A DNA stretch of 64,000 nt from Aphrocallistes beatrix (GCA_963281255.1 OY725497.1:1178001-1242000), one strand, 5' to 3'; positions 51,030-62,808 are shown, counted from the first letter of the stretch. A program made the numbers and translations. The notes: a model not told the origin generated them from the letters alone.

Positions 51030-51830
51030 AATATGATTGGCTGCCATCATATTATCAGCTTGCAGAGACGACATGGCGTTGCTGAAAAGCTACAGGGACT
51101 TCCCTCAGTTTGTGTTTTTGTAATGTGCCGTAAAATAACAGAATCTACCATCTGTTCCCTTCAATTTCCTTCTATAAATGTCTCAGATCATGGGGGATTC
51201 CTATTGCGGCGAGTGGTGTGAGTCCGTGTGACCAGAACATGAGTGATACAGTGACCTTTTCAGAATTTATGTGTCCTACTTACGAAGGCACTACCCAACA
51301 GCTTGTCAAGTGGATTTGATGGATATATTGATGCTTCAAGCACCAAAGGCATGGAACAAGAGCGAAGAGCTAGAAAGTTCCGTCAGTTTACTGCTGAAAT
51401 GCCCATAGCCATTCGCCAAGATAGATTTTAATCTAATGGTAAGAACAAGGCAAGGCTGTTTGAAGCTTTGGGAAAATACACATGGAACTGACAGGATTAC
51501 TATGGGATAATCTGTGCAGATGTGATGCACTAATAGTACAAACTGCTATAGAGTTGTCAACATTAGTGATGAGGTGGTTGTAGGAACCGATGTAGACCTA
51601 CTCGTTCTCCTGACATAGCTCTCACCGACAGATATCATATTTATTTGTTTAAACCTGAGAGTGGGGGTCAACTATATTCAGAGGAGTCTAGGTCAATACT
51701 GTACCAAGCTGCGTTTTCAGCACGCAATGACTGGTTGTGACACAACTTCATTGATCTACAGACAAGGCAAGAAAAAGTTTTCAACCTAATTCAAATGCAA
51801 CCAACCTAATTCAAATGCATCCAACTACGT
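51030..51830 (+). pseudogene. remnant of an unnamed invertebrate repeat ORF (GCDTTS type)
   Basis: Broken frames read ALKSYRDFPQFVF, GGFLLRRVVWSECD, then FDGYIDASSTKGMEQERRAR, RQDRF.SNGKNKARLFEALG, EVVVGTDVDLLVLL and finally HAMTGCDTTSLIYRQGKKK. I recall this order of motifs from a repetitive protein family common in cnidarian, arthropod and other invertebrate genomes. I cannot name it with certainty. Multiple stops and frame changes show decay. Confidence 0.6.
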
Positions 51831-52260
51831 AGAAAAATGCATGGTGATTGAATCTATCTCATCAGCTGGTGAAAATTTTTAGTTTAACATAAAATTTTCT
51901 CTGATTGAAAGTTGTCCTCAGGTATATAGAGAGCTGTTAATATTTATCTCTTGGATACGAACAGATAATAGTGGGGTTAGTAAAATTCACATCCCAACCA
52001 CCTAAACACTATAGCACCTGTTGAATCAGCTAATCCATAGCCTACTACATACAGGCCATTTCACTACTTTAGACCAGGGATAAGATAAAGTCGAGTTTTT
52101 AATACAATGAAATTTAACACGATATCATTTTGATATATTTAATATCGTGTAATTATACATCCTCTACCCCACAATAATGATATTACTGACTGCTGGCATA
52201 ATTTAGTTGACGGACAAGGAATACTACATAAATATATAGGTGTATATATATATACATATA
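51831..52260. other. no gene seen
   Basis: AT-rich DNA with a short repeated caacctaattcaaatgcaac word near 51783-51820. Confidence 0.4.
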
Positions 52261-53118
52261 TTAATTAGAGGTAAGTTTAAGTATCTTCCTTTGAGTATCT
52301 TTGGGACAAGAGGTGGTAGAAGTAATATTCTTGGCCTTGTTGTTGAGTAAACAGTTACTTGAAGTCATTAAAATACAACGTAGCATATCTTTTCCGTCAA
52401 TACAGCAATCAGCACACTCAAAAGCCCAATCCTCACATTCTTCATCCTCAATTTTTAGAATAGCCAACTGAGCCTCATCCAAATGCTCCAGGTGCGTATC
52501 GAAACTGGGCGAGTGGACACATGTGTCATCAACAAATGCCTGTACATTCGGACACCCTCGTAGAGGAGCCTGGTCTACCGCTCGCTGATAGGTAGCCTGT
52601 GAGTTTGACAATCCAAAAGGCATGCGGTTTAATTCAAACTGGCCGCGCGTTGAAACAAACGCAGTGAACTCCCTATGCTCTTCCTTCACAGGCACGCTCC
52701 AGTATGCGGATGCCCCATCCAGTGTAGAGAATACAGTTGCCCCTCCCATACGATCGAAAACATCTCGGGGATCCGGCATCGGATAGGCACCTCGCTTCGT
52801 CACATCGTTGAGATCCCGGTAATCTACGGCAAATCGATGGGTCCCGTCCTTTTTCTTCACTAAGATCACTCGACTCGCCCAAGAGGAAGAAGAGGGACGT
52901 ATGATCCCATTCTCGAGCATTTCATCTATCTGCTTGGATACCTCCGCCTCAATTTCCGAAGAAACACGCAACGGCCGGCTTCTGATCGGCCGCTCATCCA
53001 GAAGAGTGATAACGTGTTCCGCGGTTCCAATTTCGCGCGGGGTCTTCGGGTTCTCCGCGAAAACGTCTTTCCATCTCGACAGCACCTTGCGTATGGCTGT
53101 CTCTTCTCGCGGTGATAC
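52261..53118 (-). mobile_element. Ty3/gypsy reverse transcriptase fragment with foreign tail
   Basis: The minus strand reads SPREETAIRKVLSRWKDVFA, HVITLLDERPIRSRPLRVS, EVSKQIDEMLENGIIRPSSS, VILVKKKDGTHRFAVDYRDL, NAYP-like KRGAYPMPDP, TLDGASAYWSVPV, FELNRMPFGLSNSQATYQR and the catalytic AFVDDTCVHS, the palm and fingers of a Ty3/gypsy reverse transcriptase. After HLEHLDEAQLAILK the frame stays open for about 65 residues of Cys-rich sequence (CEDWAFECADCCIDGKDML) that is not RT. No LTR, protease, RNase H or integrase is present. The upstream end is cut exactly by the hAT terminus at 53119. Confidence 0.88.
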
Positions 53119-56023
53119 AGGGCCGGCGGAGTCGGTCCGGCCGGACCAATATTTTGAGTCAGTCCGATTGGTCCGGCCATGGCCGGACCAATATTTTGAT
53201 CCCTCAGGTTAGTCCGGTTATGACAAAATCGACTTTTGACCAATCAACCTGCCTTCCATGGTGAATCTAGCATTGATAATCTGACCAATTAGAAACTAAA
53301 ATTCGGAATTAATTATTTTGGAATTTACTTTTTCATAGTACTGTATTGTTTCAACTGACTACATGTATATATTTTCATTAGATTATCTTACTTTTGCCTG
53401 AACTGAATTCAGTTTTAACTTTCATTATATTTTGGAGAAATTTTTATTTTTGATACATGATACTCTGGTTTCAAAGATGGCGGAGTTATTTGACAAAAAC
53501 CTTCCAGATTTACCACATGATCCTAATCACCCCTCATCAACTTTTGTATTTCCGAGGCGGGATTTTGCGAGGACTCAGACCATAAAACGTCCCTGCCAGT
53601 CTACTTGGTTCTCAAAATGGAAATGGCTTCATTTGTGAAAAAGAAGACATTGTTTTTTGTCATTTGTGCATTCGCGCTTTGAAGCATAAGAAGATTGTGT
53701 ATAAGCGAGGAGACCCAGCATTCATATATAACGGATTTTGTAATTGGAAAGATGCTACGATTGGATTCAAAAAGCATGAATCGTCACTATTACATTTGAA
53801 TACCATGGAGGTAATGGTAGGAGTGCCATCATGTTACAATGACATAGCTGAACACTTGTCACAACAACATTCGAGTGACAAGAGAAATAATCGCCAGTGT
53901 TTACTCAAAATTATATCCAATCTAAGATTCCTGTCTAGACAAGGTATATCTTTACGAGGTGATGACCAAGAACTAAATAGTAACTTTACACAGCTTTTGA
54001 TACTTCGTGGCGAGGACGACCCTAGGATAGATACTTGGCTAAATCGCAAATCAAACAAGTATACTTCCCACGACATTCAAAATGAATTACTCAAAGTAAT
54101 GGCTCTTTCAATTGTCAGAAAAATCGCTGGTTATATCAAAATTGCAACTTTTTTTTGTATTATGTGCGATGAATGTACAGATTCGTCTAACAGGGAGCAA
54201 GTGGTCATTTGCATTAGATGGATTAATGATGAATTGGAGCCTCATGAAGATTTTATTGGACTGTATATGGTAGATGACATACGTGCAAATACAGTAGTAG
54301 CAGTAATTAAAGACACATTGCTACGGATTAGCCTATCTCTCACGAAATGTGGAGCGCAATGCTATGATGGCGCAAGTACTATGAGTGGAGCTAAAACAGG
54401 AGTTGCCAAGCAATTGTCCGACGAAGAGAGAAGGGCTATATACATACATTGCGACGGACATGCACTAAATTTAGCAACAGGAGATTCCGTTAAAAAATCT
54501 AAATTAATGAAGGACGCACTCGATACCACGTTTGAAGTATCTAAACTCATTAAATACTCCCCAAAACGTGATGTTAAATTTGGAAAATTAAAAGAAAACC
54601 TTGCACCGGGAAATCCTGGTTTCCGTGTTTTGTGTCCAAGAGGTGGACAGTGAGAGCTGACACCCTTAAGTCTGTGCTGGATAACTACACAGTCCTCCAA
54701 CAACTTTGAGAAGAATCAAAGAATGAAACTGCTGATCCTTCGATACGAGCAAGAATAATCGGTGTTGAAGCTCAGTTCAGGAGTTTTAAGTACTTGTTTG
54801 GTGTCTATCTTGGCCACCTATTATTACGACATACTGATAATCTCAGTAAAACTCTTCAATCAACGACTATGTCTGCTTCCGAGGGGCAAAAAATTGCATA
54901 TATGACTGTGGCAACACTCGAAACTTTGAGAGATGATGGTCAGTTTGATTTATTATGGAAGAAAGTTGAAATTCATGCGTTGTCACTCGATGTGGAGAGC
55001 CCAAAACTTCCCAGAAAGAGGAAAGTTCCACTAAGATATGCTGAAGGTACTCTTGAGCCAGATATCTATGATGATTGTAGGCATTATTTTTTTTTAAATT
55101 ATATTGAAACATTGGACCTCGTCATTTCTTCCATCAAAGAACGATTTGATCAACCAGGTTATGATATCTATAAAAACTTGGAAGAATTGCTCCTCAAAAC
55201 CCTAAAGAAAGAAGAAAATAATGACTGCTTCCTAGCTGTAACCAATTTTTATGGTTCAGATTTGAATCCAAATGAGCTCCTACTTCAATTAAACGTACTT
55301 CAAGCTAATTTCCCCCCCAAAATTGCAAAGTCTGCTACCATTTTTGATGTGAAAGATTATATTTTGAGCTTGTCCCCACTTGAAAGAGGACTAATGTCGG
55401 AGATATGTAGTGTATTACAATTATTCTTAGTTATGCCCTCTACAAATGCTACTAGTGAGAGGACATTTAGTGCTCTGAGAAGAATCAAGACTTATTTAAG
55501 GAGCACAATGAGCCAAGAGAGGTTAAATAATTTGCTCACACTTCACGTTCATCAAAACTATACAGACTCATTGGACTTAGTCGAGATAGCTAACGAATTT
55601 ATCACTGGTTCTGAATCCAGACTATCTACATTTGGAAAGTTTACTGGGTTTGATCAGCTTTCTCAGTGTTTTTGCATGAATTGTAAACACATATTGAAAT
55701 GTGATTTTTGCAAGAAATAAAGTAGCTTATAGTGTATTAATAAGCAATGATTTTATTTATTGTGTGAGTAAACAATATGTATGTGTAAACAAATATTTAC
55801 TTTTACATGACCAATCGAATAACATGTATCATACAGACACAAAGTGTATTCTGTCGAGCAGCGCGAGCAAACGAAACGCGCTTGTACGAAGATAAATTTA
55901 TTACTTAAAGTCAGTTTTGCTAGCTCACGAGAGTATCTAGACTCTTAGAGTCGAGAGGGTTGGAGGTGATTTCGAAGATCCCAAATTGGCCGGACCAATA
56001 AAAATCTCCTTCCGCCGGGCCTG
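53119..56023 (+). mobile_element. hAT transposon, nearly complete (2.9 kb)
   Basis: The left end cagggccggcggagtcggtc and the right end, read inward, caggcccggcggaaggagat are inverted repeats. Both are followed by ggtccggcc and ggaccaat words repeated several times at the left. It contains a transposase with few lesions. The flanks cggtgata (left) and acatagac (right) do not match, and the two sides are different in kind (gypsy coding versus ABCC intron). A worn A/B-type hairpin cassette (gagcagcgcgagcaaacg...cgcgcttgt) lies inside at 55845-55885. Confidence 0.85.
53432..55720 (+). pseudogene. hAT transposase (TTF zinc finger, DUF4371-type), recently inactivated
   Basis: The N-terminal LPDLPHDPNHPSSTFVFPRR, CQSTWFSKWKWLH, C.KEDIVFCHLC block is a TTF-type zinc finger. 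The catalytic core has GISLRGDDQ, FFCIMCDECTDSSNREQVVI, QCYDGASTMSGAKTGVAK and HCDGHALNLATGD. The C-terminal block has MPSTNATSERTFSALRRIKT and the LNNLLTLHVHQ helix. Lesions: a frameshift near 53635 after KWLHL, a frameshift near 54640 (PGFRVLCP then TRWTVRADTLKSVL in another frame), and a TGA near 54708. All the rest is uninterrupted, so inactivation is recent. It is a ZMYM6-like or zinc-finger hAT of the kind common in animals. Confidence 0.92.
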
Positions 56024-56074
56024 ACATAGACGACTCTGGATCTCTGAAATTATTGGCGTTGTTCACTTTTTCAG

Positions 56075-57661
56075 GTTTTGCATTCATGTTTCTTCGCGGG
56101 TTCAATTTCTATTATATTTTACTGCAAGCTAGCAGAAAACTTCATCAAAAAATGTTGAGAACAGTAATGTACACTTCAATTCACTTTGATACTAACCCGA
56201 GTGGTCGCATCCTTAACAGGTTCTCCAAAGATTTCGGTTTTCTCGATGAACAACTGCCCATGCTATTCTACGACTTCTGGCAGTTTGGAACATACTGCAT
56301 TGCCATAGTAATAGCTAGCAGTTTAGTACAGTATTACTTGCTGATACCATTCAGCGTGCTAGTTCTGTGCACATTGGGGCTTAGATATTGGTACCTCAAA
56401 ACTTGTTCACAAGTGAAACGTTTGGAAAGCATTGCTCGGAGTCCCCTCTACTCCCATATTTCCCTCACTCTACAAGGCCTCACCACGATACGCTCTTTAG
56501 CTTTAGAATCAAGGATAATAAAAGATTTCCATTATTTTCTAGACCAGCATTCACGGGCATGGTATCACTATGTAGCTTGCAGCCGGTGGTTTGGACTGCG
56601 AATCGATTTTTTGTGCGTAATTGTAGTAACTTTTGGATTATTCTCGGCAATAATCGCTAAACTTCCTTGGGAGGAATGAACTGATTGAATTTTCAATACC
56701 TTTAATTCTATCTTTACCATTAGCATTACAATACGTGGTGAGACTTAGTGGAGAAGTTGACATATTGATGGTATCTGTAGATCGAATTTTGAAGTATTGC
56801 AAACTGAAACAAGAGAAGTCGCACAGGACACCCGAATGCAATCTGATATCTGTTAAACCTCTTAAGAGAAGTAATGGAAGAATCAAATTTAACCAAGTCT
56901 GCTTCAAATATTCGAAAGATCTCCCATACTCACTCATCGACGTTTCTCTTGACATCCGACCAGGAGAGAAGGTAGGGATCATAGGGAGAACAGGTGCAGG
57001 GAAATCTTCTCTCTTCAGTTCGCTCTTCCTCCTCAATGGAATATCTGCTGGTAGCATTACAATTGATGACGAAGATATCTCAAGTCTGAATCTGTTCCAG
57101 CATCGCAAGAGACTGTCTATCATCCCACAGGACCCCTTCCTCTTCACTGGGACACTTCGCTACAACGTGGACCCATTCGAAGAGTTTACCTCGGAAGAGA
57201 TTTGGGATGCTCTCACAAAGTCCCATCTATACAACATGGTTCAATCTCTACCAGATCAGCTGATAACGAGTGTAGCGGAAGATGGTCACAACTTCTCTGC
57301 AGGAGAGCGTCAACTCTTGTGTTTAACTCGAGCCATTCTCAGGAAGAACAGAATAATTCTGATAGACGAAGCGACAGCCAATGTCGATATGCGAACTGAC
57401 GCACTAGTCCAGCAGGCTATTCGGAGTCACCTTTCGGATTGTTCAGTGCTCACAATCGCACATCGCATTGAGACGATTATAGACTCGGACAGAATCGTAG
57501 TGCTAGAGAGAGGTAAGATTATCGAGACAGATGCTCCATTCTTGATGCTTGAGAGGGGGACTAGCTATCTGAGTCTCCTTCTCTCCCAATTCGACCCCAG
57601 TACTGAACAACAGTTGCGCAACGCTGCGAGAATGAGTTTCTTCAATGGAGACAGTCAATAA
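56075..57661 (+). CDS. ABCC (MRP-type) transporter, C-terminal half, one frameshift
   Basis: ABCC proteins export organic anions and conjugates across membranes. After an acceptor (cactttttcag at 56064-56074) the frame encodes most of transmembrane domain 2 (ICL words NPSGRILNRFSKDFGFLDEQ, RSPLYSHISLTLQGLTTIRS) and the complete second nucleotide-binding domain: FKYSKDLPYSLIDVSLDIRP, Walker A GRTGAGKSSL, Q-loop PQDPFLFTGTLRYNVDP, signature FSAGERQLLCLTRAIL, Walker B IILIDEATANVD, H-loop LTIAHR. Near 56665-56675 one extra base shifts the frame (AKLPWE then NELIEFSIPLILSLPLALQY). The first half of the transporter is not in the window; the gypsy/hAT block stands where it should be. Either a pseudogene fragment or a gene with a sequencing error and distant exons. 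Confidence 0.9.
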
Positions 57662-58639
57662 TTCGTTTTTATTTGTATAATTAAGACTTAACTTAGAGAT
57701 GTCTATTATTTCTTTATCCACTACTTTCTAAAGCCCTTAGTTTGCCCTCTCGGTTGTACTCTTTTGTCTAATGTTTAGTATTTAGGCCTATTAATGTTAA
57801 AATGTTTTTTTAAATGAATTATTTATTTCTTTGTTATATACTACAAGTACTATTTTTGCAAGCTAGTTTTAATTGCATCAAATTAACGCCCCATATGTGT
57901 TTAGTGATTATAAACCATCACAAGTATCTAAAATACTCTCAATAAGAGAATTTGACTTTTCCCTGTCTGGTGGTCAACTAAAATGCACTTTTGAAAATTG
58001 AGCATTGTGCTGTGATTTTGTACAGACATCTCGTGTCGCATAAGCACCAATTAACATTGCGGTTTCGAACAACTCAACCATCCCCCACACAGTCGAGAGA
58101 ATAAGACTCACTGCTTCATCCTGAAGATGTTGTAGCTTATTGATTTCAGTTTCCAGCAAACAACGTAGCAAACTATTGCTAAATCTAGAAGCAACGAGAT
58201 GAAAGCATGCACCAGTTGTTCAGTAGAAGCACGGTATAGGAATTTGCGGTTGTCCAATTTTTCATACGTTAAATGATGAAGCACGATATATCTTATCCAC
58301 TGAGCCTTCAATTAAGATGGTATTATCATATAATATTGTAAGGTCACTACTAAAGGGACCGCATTCAAATAACTCAATAAAATCATCAACTTCATTGATT
58401 TTTTTTCAACTCTAATGCTGCCATAGTGCATTTAGCAGTAACCTATATTCAGGATTACCATGCTTTAGATTTCAGCAGGACATAGGATTGATAGAGAATT
58501 TAAATTGCTTAATTATTTAATTAAGAAGACTTACGTTGGTGGGCGTAACTTTAATGGAATCGTTGTTATTACTAACATGACGAGATCATAGGAGACAAAA
58601 TAGATAGCTTTCAAATAGCAACTATTACTTTTCCAATAT
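57662..58639. other. 3' flank of ABCC, no further gene
   Basis: AT-rich DNA. No convincing open frame, splice site or repeat. Confidence 0.45.
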
Positions 58640-59553
58640 CTTATATATTAAAATGCTAGGATTTGTTTGTTTGTCCGAATTGATTGAAGAATTGGCAAGT
58701 CGTAGAGATACGAAAATTGGCATGTAGGTGTCAAATGATGAATCTAGGATTAAGTTCGAAAAGCTAAGCGAAATTTTTACACCTCTGCAAAAAAAAATGG
58801 ACAACAATTTTTCACACCGTTTCTATACAATACTATGTACTGCTTCACTCTCACAATAGAAATCATTATAAGACACTATTGTAGGCTGTCATTGTTATTA
58901 ATACTTCAAAGCAATAACTTATATAAATGTCTCAATTATATATGATAGTGTATGGCAGTAAAAAAGGTTATTTGTATATTTTCACACCTTTATATACATA
59001 TTTTCACACGATTTGACGAATTTTGAAAATTATGCTAGAGACTAGCTTCCAACGAATGACATGGGGTTTTTAGGGGTGTAAATTTCGAATATCATATTTT
59101 CAGATCGATATGATGAATTATTTGTTTACTTTTGTTTACAATAGATACATAAAGTAAACAAATTACAAAAATAGGCTAGAGAATAGCTTCCAACGGTTGA
59201 CATGGGGTTTTTAGGGGTGTAGATTTCGAATATCATATTTTCAGATCAATATGATGAATTATTTGTTTACTTTTGTTTACAATAGATACATAAAGTAAAC
59301 AAATTACCAAAATAGGCTAGAGACTAGCTTCTAACGGTTGACATGGGGTTTTCAGGGGTGTAGATTTCGAATATCATATTTTCGGATCCATATGAGAAAT
59401 TATTCGTTAACCTTTGTTTACAATATTTATAAAAAGTAAATAATTCCCAAATCCCCTAGCTTAGTTTGAGTAACTTCAGGCGCCCGTAGGGCAACTCTGC
59501 GGACACGCAGTGTCCGCAAGCCGCGCAGCGCAAAGCAAGCGAAGCGCGCTTGT
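58640..59553 (+). mobile_element. family A element, second copy (three tandem units)
   Basis: It starts cttatatattaaaatg, has ttgtccgaattgattgaaga, then units beginning cttccaacg at about 59045, 59186 and cttctaacg at 59328 (140 bp apart). It ends with tcaggcgcccgtagggc, ctgcggacacgcagtgtccgc and the gcgaagcgcgcttgt tail at 59553. It differs from the 22.3-kb copy in the number of units. Confidence 0.75.
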
Positions 59554-59826
59554 ATTAATTGAAATGTGATAACTTAATACATCCTGCTATATTTTCTATA
59601 AATTGTTAAGATTTAGCAGAATCAGGTGCAGTGTTATCTGCATTAATTATGCAAATTTATACTCCACCACCCACCCAGTCTCACAGTCTCAGAAGTAACA
59701 AAGTGTTTAACAATCCACTTTGCCTTGAACTTGCATGAGTACTAAATGTTAATTGAAAGTACAGTAGCACGTACAAGTATTACGTTTCTATACGTAGTTT
59801 AGGTTAATGAGAAAATTATAAATGAA

Positions 59827-60156
59827 TGGCGGACACTTCGTCGCACGAACATTTCGTCGCATGAACATTTCGTCCTCTGAACATTAGTTGCCGGACAATG
59901 GGTAGCGGAACTTTCGTCTCTGGAATTTTCGTCCCCTGAAATAGCCCTTTCGCACCTACTTAATTCTCAATCAAAAGCCCTCATTTTCACCCATTTTTCA
60001 AACATACTCCACTCCAAAAGCCTCAACTTCCGTTCCTTACACATTAGTACCCGGTTATTTTTGTCTCTAATAAGGCGAAATTCCAGTGAAACAGAGACTA
60101 AAATTCCGCTACACATTGTCCTGTAATTAATGTTCAGAGGACGAAATGTCCCGCCA
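59827..60156. mobile_element. MITE with GGCGGACA / CGAAATGT inverted ends
   Basis: tggcggacacttcgtcgcac and acgaaatgtcccgcca are the ends. Inner arms gaacatttcgtcctctgaac / gttcagaggacgaaatgtc and cggacaatgggtagcggaac / ccgctacacattgtcctg pair over about 100 bp. Related to 14254-14545 by the tttcgtc theme. Confidence 0.75.
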
Positions 60157-60166
60157 CGCTTAACTT

Positions 60167-60359
60167 TTAAAAATGTGACTATGACGTCATAATTCCATGA
60201 TGAGTCGACATTTTGCTCTGAGCTCAGAACTTAGTGTAGTCATAGCCAAAAGACTCCCGCATGCCAAAAATCAGCTTTCTGTGCCTGGCAGGTTCTTCAA
60301 TCAATTCGTTAGAGATATACACACATATATACACATAAATTTTGTTTTAATAGTAAGGA
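60167..60359 (-). mobile_element. family B element, 5' fragment
   Basis: Holds tgacgtcataattccatgat, gagtcgacatttt, catgccaaaaatcagctttc and ends ttttaatagtaaggat, the 5' half of family B on the minus strand. The 3' hairpin cassette is missing. The following 60360-60978 shows no gene. Confidence 0.65.
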
Positions 60360-60978
60360 TTTTATAATTAAATTGTCGATTTAGGCTTATGGAAATTTAG
60401 AGGTTTGAGATCATGGAGGTATCTCTTGAGGGTTGTATAATACCCTGTGCGGCACCACGTCTTCGGAATATATCTATAAAAATGCATCCAAACTTTCTTA
60501 TTTAATCGTTACAATCAGTAAATATTTATTAATTTGTACATGTACATAACACGTTCTGTATATCTATCATTTTTTAATCAACAAAACGTGAACGCTTTGA
60601 GATCTTTGTGTAAGACGTACTAATACTGTATTCTTATCAGTGAAATTAATGTTCTGCACCAAGTAGGAATATTCTTACTTGCCTCAGAACATTAATACTA
60701 ATTCAATGGGGAATTAACGATAATAAATTTGTAATGTTAGAATATTCGGGGTTTCATTCCCTCATGGCTGCATTTTAACGAAGTTTCTCATTCCAAGAAA
60801 GAATTTGTGCGAGTCGGGACATTACTACTTACGTCGCAGCGAAATGTAGGAATTTCTACATTGTGCAACAGATTTAGAATAATTTGTTCTTGAAATATTC
60901 TTGCTGCTCAAAGTACCAATTATTATATTGCCAAGTATTTATTCACAACTTATTCTACTATGGATATCGAGGTTGCAT

Positions 60979-61091
60979 AGCCCGTACCGTCCCGGAAATT
61001 AGGTATCTTAACCCGTCCCGTCCCGGAGATTAGGTACCTAGATTTTCCGTGACGGGCCCGTCCCGTCCCGTCCCGGAAATTAGGCATGCCC
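60979..61091. repeat. CCTAATTT-CCGGGACGGG repeat, copy 2
   Basis: Three copies of cccgtcccggaaattagg with small changes and ttaacccgtcccgtcccgg between them, ending ttaggcatgccc. Opposite orientation to most of 10206-10367. Confidence 0.7.
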
Positions 61092-61120
61092 TAAATAAGA
61101 TAAAAATGTGTTTCTAATAG

Positions 61121-61350
61121 AAGCTTTCTGGTTCTGTCTCGACAAAACTGAAAATAGTCTGTTCAGTGACAGAGATGGAGGTGTGATAAATATATTCACT
61201 CCTACAGGACTGTTGAAACACACTTTAAGTTCCAATCTACAAGACAACGGACTGTCTTACTGTCTCGAATGTGAAGGGATTTCTGTATCCCCAAACGGGA
61301 AAATAGTTAGTGTCTCCTCTGATGATAATGCTTCCTTGAAATTATTTTAG
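61121..61350 (+). pseudogene. orphan terminal NHL exon
   Basis: After an acceptor-like gtgtttctaatag (to 61120) the frame reads TENSLFSDRDGGVINIFTPT and ECEGISVSPNGKIVSVSSDD, then ends NASLKLF-stop. It matches the shape of the last NHL blades of the genes at 11.8 and 38.6 kb (..LLSDCESDSIRIF...GIAINSKSQIVSV). No upstream exon with RING or further blades was recognised on the plus strand in the preceding kilobases, so it is probably a gene fragment. Confidence 0.6.
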
Positions 61351-62420
61351 CTCTAACAAACCTATTTGGAATTTACTACTAATCTGGTTATTTTGGATAT
61401 ACGTATACTAACGTACGGTAATAGTACTGTGTCTACTAGATTACTAATATGTACCTATGTACTGACAGTTATTGTAATGACCGTATTCCCGTAATTAGCG
61501 CAACGCAAAGTGATGTTGGAACTATTACATAGGCAAGTATTTACTTGCAACTTACTTTGATTCTACTACATAGAGTACCGAGGCTGCATACGTAGGGTAG
61601 GGTAGGGAAACACATGTATTTGACTCAGGTATCAAATATAACATATCTCTACGTTTTTATAGCTAATTTATAAGAAATATTCACACTTTAACAGTATTTA
61701 TATGGAATATTTGTTGTTAGTCAAATCCATTTGTCCCAATACTATACCTAAGATATCTAATTTCCGGGACGGGATCCCGTCCCGTCCCGGAAATTAGGTA
61801 TCTAGATTTTCCGGGACGGTCCCATCCAGTCCCGGAAATTAGGCATGCCCCTTATTTATACTAATTAACAATTTAAGAGAGGTATTAATTGTATTGAAAG
61901 TACGGTTGTTTCACTTGCTTCTATGTGTTACAACTCATCATATTCTCTAGTAAGATTATTATTTTCTACGTACATGGATATTTTCTTGCGTGTTATTGTA
62001 TATTGTAAGAGTGAATATATACTGTTGTATTACGTATTGATGGTTATTAAAGAAAGAGATCGTAGTGGAAAAGATAGCATTTGTAGTAATTGGTGATCAA
62101 ACTTTCTGCTTTACAACGATTTTTTTGTCATCGCACAGTTGTAAAATCGTTAACCATGCAGAATAGACTTTAAGAATGTATTACCAGCATATATAAACAT
62201 GATATCAGAGTACAGATATATGTTATAAAATTTTGATTTGTCATCATATCATTGCAACAGAAAATTTTAAGGACGATTTCAGCGATTTAGCCGGCGGGCC
62301 CATTTCCGAGGCCAATGGTAATAGGCCATATTAGGATAATACAATTTGAACTTCTAAATACACAGACTATAGAGTTATACGGCAATTTAGTATCTAAAAT
62401 TTTGACAATGGATATCTATA
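61351..62420. other. no gene; one more CCTAATTT repeat
   Basis: 61750-61851 holds ctaatttccgggacggga, then tcccgtcccgtcccggaaatt in inverted order and a final aggcatgcccc. No open frame of interest. Confidence 0.6.
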
Positions 62421-62421
62421 C

Positions 62422-62492
<71 letters not shown>
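62421..62492. repeat. (TA)n microsatellite
   Basis: About 36 uninterrupted TA units. Confidence 0.97.
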
Positions 62493-62496
<4 letters not shown>

Positions 62497-62667
62497 AGCA
62501 CATTTCAAAAGCGTTATTAATGTATGATTTTAAACATAATCAAGGTAGGAACGGGTTAATTCGCAAATTTTGATTCGCAAAATTGAATTTTCTAATGGAA
62601 TGTTGTTACATTCCAGCGTTGCTATGGAAACGTATTTATACCATTTGATCATATATCTTGATAGGCT

Positions 62668-62808
62668 ACTTTCTATTAGCTCCTAATATATTTCATAACA
62701 CTAAATCTTAAGGTTTTCGAGATATGGCGCAATATATTTTATGAATAATATTATATTGCGAAAGTGTTAAGATTTAGTGTTATAAAATGTATTAGAAGCT
62801 AAATAAAA
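62668..62808. repeat. hairpin / short MITE
   Basis: tattagctcctaatatattt, cataacactaaatctta is mirrored by taagatttagtgttataaaa, tgtattagaagctaaata around a ttgcgc/gcgcaa centre. No coding potential. 62809-63369 shows nothing else. Confidence 0.7.

Noticed and set aside
56388-56660. Alternative frame within ABCC
   Set aside because: Out-of-frame shadow; the ABCC frame carries the conserved motifs.
62315-62497. Small frame ending in a long Ile/Tyr repeat
   Set aside because: It is a translation of the TA microsatellite.
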